A DNA stretch of 64,000 nucleotides from Microvelia longipes (lineage: Eukaryota; Arthropoda; Insecta; Hemiptera; Veliidae): assembly GCA_018340805.1 (NCBI GenBank), contig JACMZG010001913.1:30222114-30286113 (forward strand), written 5' to 3'. The position numbers and the translations under genes are program-made. The notes beneath the pieces were generated by a model that ran no database searches, was not told the origin of the DNA, and was given only the letters and a program-made list of their open reading frames with translations. This document shows, one piece after another, positions 35,411-47,424 of this stretch; position 1 is the first letter of the stretch; each line of letters opens with the position of its first letter.

Positions 35411-36003
35411 TGTAATAAGAGTAATTGTTTCAGTCTCTTGGTGGTGTACAGAGCCGCTGAAAGTGGTACTAAATGGGTACACGAATACTGTATTAATAGA
35501 TTGAATAGGCAGATACTATAGTGCTAGTAATAAAAAGCAAACAAATTCTTATATTGTATTATTCATGCAATTAATTACAAATAATTAAAGTATATGACTA
35601 TAAATAACTAAGCAATTAATAAGGCAACTTGGCACGTTATGATTATTATACATGATCTAACAACTCTAATATATAATTCTAGGGTCGGCGGGATAAGCAA
35701 ATAAGTCATAATTATAATTGTTACAAGGATTAATTATTTTTTTAAATAGATAAAATTTGGATTTTCATAACGTATTTTTCATTTATCTTATTTAACGATA
35801 GTTTTGACTTAATAGTTATGATTGTTTAAGTAAGGTTTGAGTAATGCTTTAATCGTATATAAAGTTTTTTGAAAAAGTTTAACGCTAACCCTTGAATTAG
35901 CATACAATAAATAGCACTATATTTATTAATTAAGTAAGCAGGGAAGACAATAATAATGGAAATAAATGTAATGAAAAGATGTATAATACATTTATAATAA
36001 TGA
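35411..36003. other. AT-rich spacer
   Basis: Nothing recognised. Confidence 0.5.
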
Positions 36004-36012
36004 GACATACAC

Positions 36013-36293
36013 TTTTTTTTTTTTTTTTTTTTTTTTTTAACTTTATTGATTATTGGCTACAATAAATGTATTTGACATAGTGCTAATGTTGATAAGTGAC
36101 TTGGCAGTCTGAGGAGGAATCACCAGTGGTGATATTCTTGGCGTGGTTAGGTAAATGTTGAAATTTACTTATAATATAAAATTTGGCTTGAACAAATTAG
36201 TGGAATAGAAATTAGTTGACTTTTGAATAGTTTGAATTTTCTGAAATGTTTTGGTTTGAATTTAAATTAATATTGATTATAAAAGAAGGTCAC
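36013..36293 (-). mobile_element. Poly(A) retroposon, ~281 bp, with 9-bp target duplication
   Basis: The minus-strand product ends in A26 (plus-strand T 36013-36038). An AATAAA signal lies about 5 nt upstream (ATCAATAAAGTT on the element strand). The exact 9-mer GACATACAC flanks it at 36004-36012 and 36294-36302, as expected for LINE-mediated insertion. The body is unrecognised: a SINE, a processed transcript, or a 5'-truncated LINE 3' end. Confidence 0.7.
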
Positions 36294-36302
36294 GACATAC
36301 AC

Positions 36303-37959
36303 GATGATAATTATAAGCAGATAACCGGATGATAATATCAGGTAACAGTTGTTATGTACACAAAGTCAAAGGAGTCATTAAGGTAGTTCCGTCGTGTCTT
36401 CTTTCAACCACTCGTCAGTCGTTACTGACTAAAACAAACACGATACTGGACCTACCAAGACTTTGAACGATGTGATATCTAAGATTTTGTGGTTATTTGA
36501 CGATGAAACTTTACGGTAGTTGCAGAAATGACACTACAAAGCAGGATAGCAAATTCAGGCAAGTAAATAGCAGGTATGAAGCAATTTAGTAGAATAAATT
36601 AGATCTATGCGATGCTGATGCAACCAGGCCCACTCTGTAAGATGTAATTCTACTTACAGTTGACCAGGTAATAACTGTGGTCATTATTAAATGATAAATT
36701 GATGAACAACATTATTTCAATAATAAATTAGGTTCGAAACCTTTTATAATTGTTTATCCTCAAACGATAATAATGTATAATAATTTTATTATCGAATAAA
36801 CCCTTTTGTTCTCTCTAATCGATGCCGCCAATGAATGTAATATGTCGAAATCAATATAATCGATAATGAAGATGATTCAGAAAGTTATAGATTATTGAAG
36901 CGCTTAAGGAATAAACGGACTGTTGGATATTCAAACAGAAGAGGTTACTGTGATAGCCTGTTGGAGGTTATAGATGTTCAGGTTATAAATATTGATAATC
37001 CAAGTTTTCGAAGAATTATGAAATGTGATTCAGATGAGTGTTAACATCATGCATGTTTTAAATTTTAATTTAAACAATAAATACAAAAGCTAATATTCTA
37101 TTAACCTTAAAATTATTTAAGTTAGCCAAGCCAAGTTATAAATAAGTGACAAAAATACATTGTATAAATGGCAGGGGCAAAAAACTAATGGAAATTATGA
37201 ATTTTAAAGAATGATAAGTAAGATAATTTAAATGTTGGTTATAAATTTATGTTATAAAATATTGAATAAAATGTTGATTGAAGAATTGAATAGAACATTT
37301 GATTGAATATAATGTTATTTCTATTTTTTGCCTAAATTGAATTTAAAAAATGTTTATAAAAACGTAATCTGCACAAATTTGTTTCTACAAAAATCTCTTG
37401 GATTTTTTCTGATGCTTTTTTACAGACAGACTAAATTTTAGGAATATTATGTCCATAAAAGCTCATTTTAGGACGTAATTTTCCTCTAAATTTATTAGAA
37501 ATAACTAGATGATTGCTATAAGGTGGGTGTTCTTTTTAAGGCACGATTTTCATTCCGTTTTGGGCCTTTAAAATTAAAAAAAAATATAAATTTACTAGAG
37601 TATATGCATCACTCTAATTCACTAATGAAATCTCTTAGTCTCGTACAAAATTTTAAATTGGATTAAATATCATTACTAGCCACCTGCGTTCTATTGACCC
37701 CTCCTTTCGTATATAATATACTGCTTTTCCTTTGATTGAGATAGCGATGGCCATATTCAATATATGGCATTATTTTACTGGAGTTTAATATGTTAGAAAG
37801 CGATGATGGATGATCAAATAGATATTAATCAAATGAGTGCAGTAACATTGTGTTTTGATGTTAAGCATAAATTACAGTTGTTTTATATGTAGATTCTTCA
37901 GACTTTCATAAATATAAGAATAACCGGCACACATACACATATAAATAAGTAATAATAAA
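36303..37959. other. AT-rich spacer
   Basis: No gene recognised. A slightly less AT-rich patch at 36370-36680 has no open frame of note. Confidence 0.45.
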
Positions 37960-38036
37960 TAAATATATATATTATTATATAATATTATATATATAATATA
38001 TTATATATTATATATATATATATATATATATTTTTA
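37960..38036. repeat. (AT)n microsatellite followed by (GT)n
   Basis: Alternating AT with TTATAT breaks, then a short (GT)n at 38038-38052. Confidence 0.9.
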
Positions 38037-38089
38037 CGTGTGTGTGTGTGTTTTTATTATGTATGTATGTATATTCTACCACTCTCGGA

Positions 38090-38505
38090 TGAAACGTGTT
38101 GAATATAGGCCTTATTTTAGGTGTTTTAGTACAGTGTTCTAGATCACTGTTTTTTTTTTACTTTTTGGTCAATCAGAGTGGCCGTATTGACTTCAGACCG
38201 GAATTTATTCGATTCAGCGTCCAAAAATACATAGAAATCATCACCTTACTTGAAATTTACTTGTTTTCGACCATAATTTTGGTTTCCGATAATTCACCAT
38301 GGTCTCGTCGACGGTCACTTAGAGTAGTTTCATCGACGAAAAATTTTAAACCTGAATTTTACCGACTTTTTAATAAATTAACACAAAATTCTGGTTTTCA
38401 ATAGGGTTCGTGTCCTTTAATTTTAATTTTAAGTCCTTTAATCCTTTAATTAATCTCGTTTGAAAGATAATGTGTTACAAGAAAGTGTTTTATATATATT
38501 TATAT

Positions 38506-38539
<34 letters not shown>

Positions 38540-38690
38540 ATATATATGTATATATTAATATAAATCTTTACAAAATCTATCTTATCGTAATCAGGGGCTC
38601 TGAAACGGATTTGTGTTTAGTGACTTGACCTCGACATGACCCTATCTCATTAACGAATTTTGTCTAAAGATAATTTGCTAATAAACTATA
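38090..38690 (+). repeat. Family B copy, 3' part, diverged
   Basis: Includes ACTTCAGACCGGAATTTATT, ATTCAGCGTCCAAAAATACA, TTCTGGTTTTCAATAGGG, TTCGTGTCC, an AT run (38490-38565), then CAGGGGCTCTGAAACGGATT and a degenerate 3' palindrome. It matches 22.50-23.00 and 45.6-46.2 kb. Confidence 0.75.
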
Positions 38691-39764
38691 AAAAAATATA
38701 AAAATATAAAACGAAAAAAGCGTTAATAAAGATAAAAAAGCTATAATGGAAGATAAACAATAATGAAATTAACAAATTTTAAATGATTTTAAAAACCTTA
38801 AAATCACATGTATAAACTGTCAAGAAGTTTAAATATTACAAAAATAATAAATATAAGTGCAAAGGCTGATACTGAGTTTTCACTTTATAATTTAAATTTA
38901 AATGATTTAAAGCTTCCAAGAAAAACGCATTACATCCAATTTAAATTATGTTAAATCCAATAATGAATATATCGTATGAGATGTCTGATTATTAAGGACG
39001 ACGTATAGACCTAGTTAATATTTGCTTTGTTGAAATTAATACTCTTTAATGTTTTAACCGTGTTTAACTTAACAACTTTATCGTTAGTGTCATATCTTAA
39101 TAACACTAATTGGATGTGATTAGGAAAATTAAAGCAATTTAATGAAAATACGTGTTCATTTTTGCTTCACATGTGAGGGAAGTGTCAGTAAAATCAATAC
39201 GCCGGGTCTGGGAACTGCACCATATGTCTTCGTCAAGGGACTTACAATGGGGGTATTGTTTTTGTCTACATTATCCACAGTTGTGGTGAGATCATCAGTC
39301 AACGTCAAAAACGGCAGACTTGTCATATTGTCACGATATTAACGATCTGCTCCAATTTATCTTAACGGAGTGTTTACTGCTTAAAACAAATTTATTCTCA
39401 GTTTGCCCTTAAACCTTAGAGATACGTTTAACATAAAATGCATGCAATCGATCGCTCCAACAATTATTAAATTTCCGAGATCAGAGATTAAATTTGATTA
39501 TCTCTGAAGATAAAATAGATTAGGAATGCTGGTGATTTGATCCCCCCTCCCCCAAAGCTATGATAATACAGAAATTTAAATCAATTGAAATTGTTAAAGA
39601 CAACTTTAACTTATAAATTCCATAGATAAGCATAAAAACGTAAAAAAATGCAGCGATTGTTTAGTTCAGTCCTAGCGATTATGATTTAATCGGGAAAAAA
39701 CACTTTTTTATATATTTATATAATTTATTTAATAAATATATTTTTAAAATTAAAAAATCGGGTA
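38691..39764. other. AT-rich spacer
   Basis: No gene recognised. The 66-codon frame at 39142-39342 has no family signature. Confidence 0.5.
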
Positions 39765-40356
39765 CGGGGTACCTTGGAACTTTTCTTAATATCATCAGAT
39801 TCGTTCCGGTCGTCCTCACTGCTTCGGACTCGCTTTGCTTGTCTTCAGAACGTACAATTAGCCTCATTTAAATTGCAGCATGTCTTTGGACTCGCTCCGC
39901 TCTTCCTTAGATTGTAAATCCGTCCATATCATTCTCAGCGGTCACCCATACAGCACTGTCTACTCTTAATGCTGCTTAACTTTTATGATCCCACAAAAAC
40001 CATAGATATGCTCGTGGTATTAAAACAAAACTTAGTGTACCAACTTATTACTTAAAGGTTTATACTTGTATTTAAGTCATTATTGCGGGTTAGTAACGTC
40101 ATGAAATGTATTTCCGAATAGCACAACTACCGGTAGATTGAGTTTAGTACGAAGTTATATCTTACTAGCAAAATTACTCTAGGAGCTACGATAATAAAAG
40201 ACACGCCCACATACACACGCAACTTTGTGAAACCCACTCAGGAGGTCTTAAGAAAGCCTGAAACTGATAATTCCGGTTTCATCCTGGTTTTTGATTTTTT
40301 AACAAACACAATACTTTTCCCATATACCTACAGAATAAATGAGGAAAAGTAAATAT
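39765..40356 (-). repeat. Family A copy, both ends present, internal deletion (minus)
   Basis: From the 3' end (ATCGGGTACGGGGTACCTTG) through both tail motifs, the 5S-like part (39931-39991: CTCAGCGGTCACCC, GCTGCTTAACTTTTATGATC) and most of the upstream module to the 5' end (AATAAATGAGGAAAAGTAAA). About 250 nt are deleted upstream of the 5S part. It gives both boundaries of the unit in one copy. Confidence 0.85.
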
Positions 40357-40979
40357 GAAATAAGATTAAAATCACCCCCCCCCTCCTTGATATGATAATA
40401 AGTGATATAATCACACATCCCACCTTAAACCACGTGTAGCCTTTGGCGAAGTATTAATGTTGTGGATATCTTGAGCTTACATCTTACATTGTGAATTATT
40501 TACGTTATGATCAGTAAAGTTTTGTGAACAACTTACGTTTTTAATCTCAGCTAGTTTAACACTAGCATTAATACTACAAGAACTAATAAAAATTTACATC
40601 TTCTAAAGTCTTTGTTACATCTTGTATTAGAACCCAAGTTTAGTAAAAAGAAGTTAAAAACACAGTCTAACTAAATTAGTATTGCCAATAATAAGTTGCA
40701 CTAATTACTTTTAAAAGTCCCTCCACAAAATTATCTTTTAAAGGCAAAGCGCTTTCAACCTAGCATGAGGTCATCATAAGAGCCTGTACGATCAAGCCAT
40801 AAACTAAAACTAATCAATCAAATATAACTATAAAATGATAAAGTAACATAAAACACAAAAAATTATAAAGAAAGTAAAAAATAAATTATAATTCAACAAA
40901 AATATATGAAAATAATATGAATAAGAAATAAATAAATAATTAAATAATCAATAATAATTACCATAGAGTAATTTCTTTA
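40357..40979. other. AT-rich spacer
   Basis: Nothing recognised apart from a C9 run at about 40375-40384. Confidence 0.5.
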
Positions 40980-41235
40980 CACACAAGTTTGTAAACAACT
41001 TGTGTTGCTATCACATGATATTGACAAAAACATTCGTTGCTATCACTTGAGTTTGGTAATAACTTGCGATGTTTGTCTTAAATATGCATTGCTAGAGTAT
41101 GTCCCCAATATGCTTGCTGTCACTTGAGTTTGTCACCAACATGCGTTGCTTATTACTTGAGTTTGTCACCAACATGCGTTGCTTATTACTTGAGTTTGTC
41201 ACCAACACGCATTGCTGTCACTAAATTTTGTGAGC
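40980..41235. repeat. 33-bp minisatellite, about 6 diverged copies
   Basis: A unit around CTTGAGTTTGTCACCAACAT + GCGTTGCTTATTA repeats. The three copies at about 41124-41222 are nearly identical; the flanking copies from 40980 are degenerate. Confidence 0.8.
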
Positions 41236-42079
41236 TGTCTTGATTTTACTGGTCGTAAAATAAGATTTATTTTACTCCCTTTATTGAATGTTTACTACTT
41301 ATTAGCTTTACATGAAGTTTACTGCTTTTTATACTTTACCCTTCACAAGAAATTTCAAACTTATATCATTTGATATTACCGAGTTTTACAAAACATGAAT
41401 GTAAACACAATATACTCGTCTTGCTATAATATATAGTCGTCAATATACTTACTTTGCTCGTCTATGGGGTATAGAAGTTTTTCAAAGTGTTATGTCATTT
41501 TCACATTGTTGGTACAAATACAAGTTTTTTTTTATTTACTGAAAATATTTGAGAAAAAGTACAAATTAAGATTGTGTTGTGTGTTAAGAAGTGTTGTTAA
41601 GATTTAAAGGACAATTTAAACTTGAAAAGTGAGAAAACTATCGAAGAAAACTGCTTGTTCCGTTCTAAACCATAACATCTTTTTATTTCCGTCAAAACTT
41701 CGCTTTCCCGACTTTTTAAAGTAAAAGTCGCTTTTCTGTTGAAAAAAATACGTGTGAACTAGAAAACTACTAAAAAAAAGTGGAAATCAAAAAGTTTTTT
41801 TTGTGGAAATGTGGATTTTTATACCATTACAAACTGTCTGAGACATAGTCAAGTTAAAACCAACTTCCCATTGCCATTTGCTTTATATTTTATTTTTAAC
41901 TTTTTATTTTTTAGTTATTGAGAATAGAAAAAGTGGTTTTTATTTAACTTGGTATAAAAATAAAGTGCTCGGAAAAGTGATATGATGGGTTTAAACCCAT
42001 TATATCACTGCCACGATATTAACGATATACTTCAATGCTGTCACTTATATATGACTTCACATTTTACCTGTCACATTTT
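41236..42079. other. AT-rich spacer with a 32-bp palindrome
   Basis: Positions 41977-42008 form an inverted repeat with one mismatch (centre ATGGGTTTAAACCCAT). No gene. Confidence 0.6.
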
Positions 42080-42215
42080 TCCTTTTCCTCATTTATAAAA
42101 TAGCCTTATAGGAGAAAAATGTATATGTTTAAAAAAATTTGTCTTCGGAGTACCGTGGTACTTTTCCTCATAACTTCAGACAAGCATCGCAAGTCCTCAA
42201 TATTTTATGATTATC
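42080..42215 (+). repeat. Collapsed family A fragment
   Basis: The 5' start TTTTCCTCATTTATAAAATA is joined within 60 nt to an inverted 3' end (CGGAGTACCGTGGTACTTTT then CCTCATAACTTCAGAC). The two ends therefore lie head to head, consistent with an internally deleted, rearranged copy. Confidence 0.5.
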
Positions 42216-42299
42216 TAAAGATTAAGGTTGTATTACTTTGTTCTCGCTGTGATCAACTTGGAATAAATTGGTTCGATGTCTAGGGTGTTATGACTTCGG

Positions 42300-42625
42300 A
42301 TTCGCATAATATTTCATTTTCGCTTGTCATCACAATATGACATTTTTGCATGTCACAATATTTCATTTTCGCTTGTCATCGCAATATTTAATTTTCGCTT
42401 GTGATCATAATATGACATTTTCGCTTGTCATCACAATATGACATTTTCGCTTGTCATCATAATATGACATTTTCGCTTGTCATCACAATATGAAATTTTC
42501 GCTTGTCATCATAATATGACATTTTCGCTTGTCATCACAATATGACATTTTCGCTTGTCATCGCAATATGACCAATTTCACTTGTCATTGCAGTATGACA
42601 TTTTCGCTTGTCATCACAAAAACTA
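42300..42625. repeat. 26-bp minisatellite, about 12 copies
   Basis: The unit ACATTTTCGCTTGTCATCAC + AATATG is repeated. Variants differ mainly at CACAATATG, CATAATATG and CGCAATATT, and an early copy has TTTTTGCATGTCA. It is a direct tandem array without spacers. Confidence 0.92.
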
Positions 42626-43454
42626 AAATCATAAATAAGATAAAACTTTTAAAAAATAAAAAAAAAACTATAAGAGGAAAAACTGGGCGTAAAATCACCC
42701 TGTAGAAACTAAAATTAGATTTGCTAGTTTAAGGTGTCCTCAATCTAACGCTACTTTAACCACCAGCTGTGGGTAGTGCAGTTCTCGAGGTATCAAGCTC
42801 GAAATGCGGCCCTGTGTTTTATATTTAATATTTAAGTTTGGGAAGCTTAGTATTGTAGTATTGAAGCTTAGTTTTAGTACTTGCCAGCTTGCTTTATTCA
42901 AAGTATTCTTTATCTCTATAAATCCAGCAATTTATCTCTAGACTTTCAGAAAATTTATTTTAAAGAAATCAAATTGCTTTAGACGTCTTTCTACAATGAA
43001 TACTAATATTCTTAAGGTATAAATTTCAAACTATTAGCTCCCCTTAAAGTTTTAAAAATCATGTTCTATTCAAAATTTAAATAATACTAAAAAGAAAATG
43101 TTCTGTCTATTAGATAATACCATTATCCCTTTTTTCCGACAAAGAGTCCGTTTCATTAGAATTTTTATTGCTACTACCTTGCTTTTTTATTTAACAACAA
43201 AAAGGTTCAACGGTTAATTAAATTTGCCCATTTATTGCAACGGGAGGTTTTCCACCTCTACTAGACTTTTATTGCAATGCATCAAACCTTTAACGGTCAT
43301 GACTCTTGTGTGATTTAGTTCAAGCTTAACTTTTTACGTATGAACATCTTTTACGATTAGGTTTGTTATAAATTTTTATGTTTTATATTTTAACATATAT
43401 ACTGCTTAGTTTTCGATGAATATTTTTAGGATTCAGTAAGTAAAGAATTTCTTT
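42626..43454. other. AT-rich spacer
   Basis: Nothing recognised. Confidence 0.5.
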
Positions 43455-44455
43455 TCTTTTATACCGTAAGTATAGAAAAATTATAGAAAAAATATATAGA
43501 AAAATTATTGGGTTTGCATTTAACATCCGAAACTGGGATTTAATATCAAATATCCGTTTCAAATGTTTTTAAGACCTCATGAGTAGTCTGCCTGTGTGTA
43601 TAATCGTAGCTTCCAGTGAATTAAGGCTAGAGAGCCAAAAGTTGGTGCAAAAATTAATCTTTAATTGTAGTTCTGTAATCCGGAATTTTTTTCTATGACG
43701 TCATTAACATTTAATAATGACTCGGCAAAAAACGTAAAAAAATGATTTGATGGATTTGAAATTAAGTACGAATGTGTAAGATAAATAAATTTGCAATGTT
43801 TTATTTTATTATCAGTATTTGTTCAATTTTTATTAAATGAATTGTATTATTAAAACTTTTTTAAAAAAATGTAAAACAGAAATAAAATCTAATTTAGTAA
43901 AAATTTGGGACAGGTGTATCCCTTTGCATGTAGGTTATAAATAAGTTTCGTTTGAATAAATATACACTTTTGTTGGATATAAAAAGGTAAGCAGCAAAGA
44001 TCATGGTCAGTGCTTGGATGGGTGACCGCTATGAATTACTGAATGGAACGAGTGTAATTACTGTCTGAGGACGAGCGAAGAGGGTACGAAGACGTCTTGC
44101 ATTTTAAATTTGGTTATTTATATACTCTGAGGACGAGCGAAGTGGGTCCGAAGACGTCTTGCATTTTAAATTTGGTTATTTTAATATTCTGAGGACGACC
44201 GAAGTGGGTCCAAAGACGCCTTGTATTTTACATTTGGTTATTTTTATATTCTGAGGACGAACGAAGTGGGTCCGAAGACGTCTTGCTTTTTAAATTTGGT
44301 TATTTTTATATTCTGAGGACAAGCGAAGAGAGTCTGAAGACGTCTTGCATTTTAAATTTGGTTATTTTTATATTCTAAGGGCAAGCGAAAGGACTCTAAA
44401 ATAGTTAAAATGAGCATAGCGAATCTGATATGTTGTTGAAAAGTACAAAGGTTTT
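43455..44455 (+). repeat. Family A copy carrying a 62-bp satellite expansion
   Basis: A near-full unit: TTATACCGTAAGTATAGAAA, CGTTTCAAATGTTTTTAAGA, ATGACGTCATTAAC, then the 5S-like part at 43976-44037 (TCAGTGCTTGGATGGGTGAC). The tail motif, normally present twice, is amplified to six units. The 3' end is degenerate (GAGCATAGCGAATCTGATAT). Confidence 0.85.
44065..44436 (+). repeat. 62-bp satellite, exactly six units, from the family A tail
   Basis: CTGAGGAC starts at 44065, 44127, 44189, 44251 and 44313, and CTAAGGGC at 44375: a strict 62-bp period. Each unit is CTGAGGACGAGCGAAGTGGG + TCCGAAGACGTCTTGCATTT + TAAATTTGGTTATTTTTATATT with few differences, so expansion was recent relative to the age of the copy. 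Confidence 0.95.
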
Positions 44456-44940
44456 GAACCCTTCAAAAAATAAAAGTTTGACACGCCAGGGGGTTAACGT
44501 TTTGTAAAATCGATGTGATAAAAATGTTATAACAATATAATTATTTGTTTTGCTACTATTTTCCTTGGAATTAATTTACACTCATAATGCAGGTTAGTTG
44601 AAAATAAAGGTTTATAAAAGTATTTTTATGTCAAAGAAACAAGGAGGCAAGACTGGAGGCAAGTCTAGAGGCAAGAGTATTGGGAGTAGTTTTACTACAC
44701 ACCAGGGGCATGGAGTACAGCGTTTCACTATAATTGCTTCTCTAATTTTTAGCCCTACCCCTTGTATTTTGACCCTTTTTCCATTTATTTTACTCTGTTT
44801 TTGGGTTAAATAGAATTCCAACATTTTTTGCCCCTTTTCTTCAGGGAATAAAAAAATATATTAAACCATCGTAAAATAAAGTAATTACATTAAAATTATC
44901 ATTAAAAAGAAGCAACTAAATTTTATGTTTAAATAACGTT
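44456..44940. other. Spacer, no gene
   Basis: Opposing short frames at 44598-44813 and 44612-44824 have no recognisable domains. Confidence 0.45.
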
Positions 44941-45045
44941 TATTTAATAATAATAAGAACAACTTTATTTATTTACAAATTACATGGTTACATAATATTT
45001 TTTTACAATTTTAGCAAGGTATTTATGATACTTGTTTGATTATAA
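44941..45045 (-). mobile_element. Possible 3' end of another LINE (minus)
   Basis: The element strand would read GTAATTTGTAAATAAATAAA + GTTGTTCTTATTATTATT, a style of 3' terminus (AATAAA then short ATT repeats) common in insect CR1/L2-like LINEs. Only about 100 bp remain. Confidence 0.3.
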
Positions 45046-45842
45046 TTTATTTATTCGTATTTTTTGTTACGCTGTCTTCAAAAATTTTGGCGCGGTGGTC
45101 CGCATCTCGGGCGAATTTCCTTTGGATGCGTGTTTCCGTGCTTTTTACATTATATAAGTTTACAACTACTAAATAAATAATTCCTGCGCGGTGGTCCGCT
45201 GTCGGGCGAATTTCATTTAGAATGCGTGTTTCCGTGCTAAACAACCCATTTCTTGCTTTTGCAAGAACCATGCCCATTGCGTGGTTCCAGTTCATGCTTT
45301 AGAACCTAAGCAGTTACTCAATTGTCAAGCACTGCTCGTAACTCATTTTGTCTGTATTTTCCAAAGGAAATGCGCATAATTATCCAGTTGGTTGTACAAA
45401 ACTATGCCTCTAAAATTAGAAGTACGCACTATTATTTGCACTAGTTTAGAGCTTAGTTACTTATCTTTAAGCTTAGTCAGTTATCTTTAAAGGTTTTAGC
45501 GCATTTCCTTTGGAAAATTTTGGTTTTTGGTAATTTACAATGGTTTTTTCGATTTTTAGGTCACTTAAAGTGGTCGTATCGACTTCGGACCGGTTTTTTT
45601 CGATTCAGCGTCTTAAAAAACATAAATATTGACATTTTTCGCGGCAAAAAATATTAACCCTGAATTTTGCCGGTTTTTTGAAAATTTCGCTGACTCAGCG
45701 AACCGGGTTAATGACGTTACCAAAACCTGGTTTTCAATAGGGTTCGTGTCCTCCTCAAGGTTGATTTTTGTACCAAGTTTGGTTAAAAAATATTAATCCG
45801 TTCGAAAGATAGAGTGTTTACAAGATAGTGTCTAGAAATACA

Positions 45843-45934
<92 letters not shown>

Positions 45935-45940
45935 TATATA

Positions 45941-46019
<79 letters not shown>

Positions 46020-46195
46020 ATATAATATATATATATGTATATATTATATATATATAAAGTCTCGCGAAACTTATTTTTTCGTCATTAGGGACCTCTGAAA
46101 CGGATTTGTGTCGTAGTTCGAGGTTCGAATTCCGCCATGACGCCTATCCCATTAGGCGAATTTCCAAAGGAAATTCGCTAAAGGCGGTAATGCTT
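45046..46195 (+). repeat. Family B reference copy with large (AT)n
   Basis: The cleanest family B copy. GGCGCGGTGGTCCGC, GGGCGAATTTCCTTTGGATG, TGCTTTTGCAAGAACCATGC, GCGCATTTCCTTTGG, CGACTTCGGACCGG and GGGTTCGTGTCC are followed by an AT run (45840-46050), then a B-box-like GAGGTTCGAATTCCGCC and the 3' palindrome AGGCGAATTTCC / GGAAATTCGCT. Variants of GCGAATTTCCTTTGG recur at about 45111, 45195, 45360, 45490 and 46152. Frames here have no protein signature. Confidence 0.8.
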
Positions 46196-47424
46196 GAAGC
46201 TATAGACGGTTATATATTATATAGTTGCTATTTAAATTATTTTTAATAATCTAATGTTTATTAATTTTATTGGTAGTTAAAATTTTAATTTTTTATAAAC
46301 TATACTTCTTTATTAAATATTAATTAAATTAAATTAATTATATTAAATTATTATGATTAAATTAATTTATTATTTAAATAATAATTAACTTCTTTATTTA
46401 AATAATATACAAAGTTAGTACATAAATCATACATTTCTAAACATACCCTCCTCGTGATGGCCCAGGATCCTGAGGTGAGCAAATGTATTATAAGATAGGT
46501 TTTACAATTTATGTATTCATCCCAAGATTATATTATTTTTATTATTTATTGATTCTATTATTTCTGAAGATAATTCAAACTTCATTATACTATTACCAAA
46601 CTAATTTTAAAATCTAAATTAAAATTAAAAAGGCTGATTGATGATGGCGTAATGCCCAAACTGGTCCAGGGATATTTATATTCAACAGCAAGTATCGACG
46701 GTAGTTGATTCTTCGATTAAATTTAAAATACATTAAATCAAACTAAAATGATAATAAATAAAAATAACAAGAAAAAAATTTATAATTCGTTTTTTTAAAT
46801 ACAGGCAACATTTTTTACAATGATAATTGAAGCGAGTCTTAAGGTATACTAAATCGTGATTTAGGCGTTTTATTCATTAAAGACAAACGAAGTACTAAGT
46901 GGTGAGAATCTATGTGAAGCTAATAAAGTGAGCAAAAGCTTCGAGGTACCCTGTACCTTAATTTTACGAGATAACAAAATTTATCTAATAGATATCGCAA
47001 AACTAAATAAACTCGAATATTTATTGGATTAGCGATACATCTTTTCTTTAAGTTTATTTAAAAAAACGGCCAAGGATTTCCCTAAATGTTTATAATAAAG
47101 CGTGTAAGCTCTTAAAGGATTCTACAGATTTTGATCCTTAAAATGTATTCATTCAAGTATCTCAATGCTTTCTTTCGTCTTAACACTAAGCCGATGATAT
47201 TGTTACAGCAAGAAAGAGATAAAAAATAAATGTAAGCTGTTATTATGTCCTACCTTCGGCAAATCCTTTTATTTTCATATGTAAATAATACAAATATTTA
47301 AATAAATAGCGCGCATTATTGTATTTTCGTATTCCTAAATGTATTTTTAAAGACTGTTTATTTGTGTATTTTGTAAAAAGGATTATTTAATGTCAGTATG
47401 TAGAAATTTTATTTAATAAATTTT
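46196..47424. other. AT-rich spacer with a family A 3' scrap
   Basis: At 46815-46965 a degenerate family A 3' end is visible (GAAGCGAGTCTTAAGG, AAGCTTCGAGGTACCCTGTA). Otherwise nothing is recognised. Confidence 0.5.

Noticed and set aside
42300..42625. CRISPR-like array
   Set aside because: The repeats are contiguous without unique spacers and this is eukaryotic DNA. It is a minisatellite. The same holds for 40.98, 55.23 and 61.57 kb.
44065..44436. Possible hammerhead ribozyme in CTGAGGACGAGCGAAGCGAG + TCCGAAGAC
   Set aside because: It superficially recalls the CTGATGA ... GAAAC core, but the invariant UGA and GAAA are not matched in any copy. The GGAC/GTCC pairing directly abuts CTGA, leaving no room for the core.
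45828..46025. 65-codon ORF rich in Tyr-Ile
   Set aside because: It is a translation of the (AT)n microsatellite.
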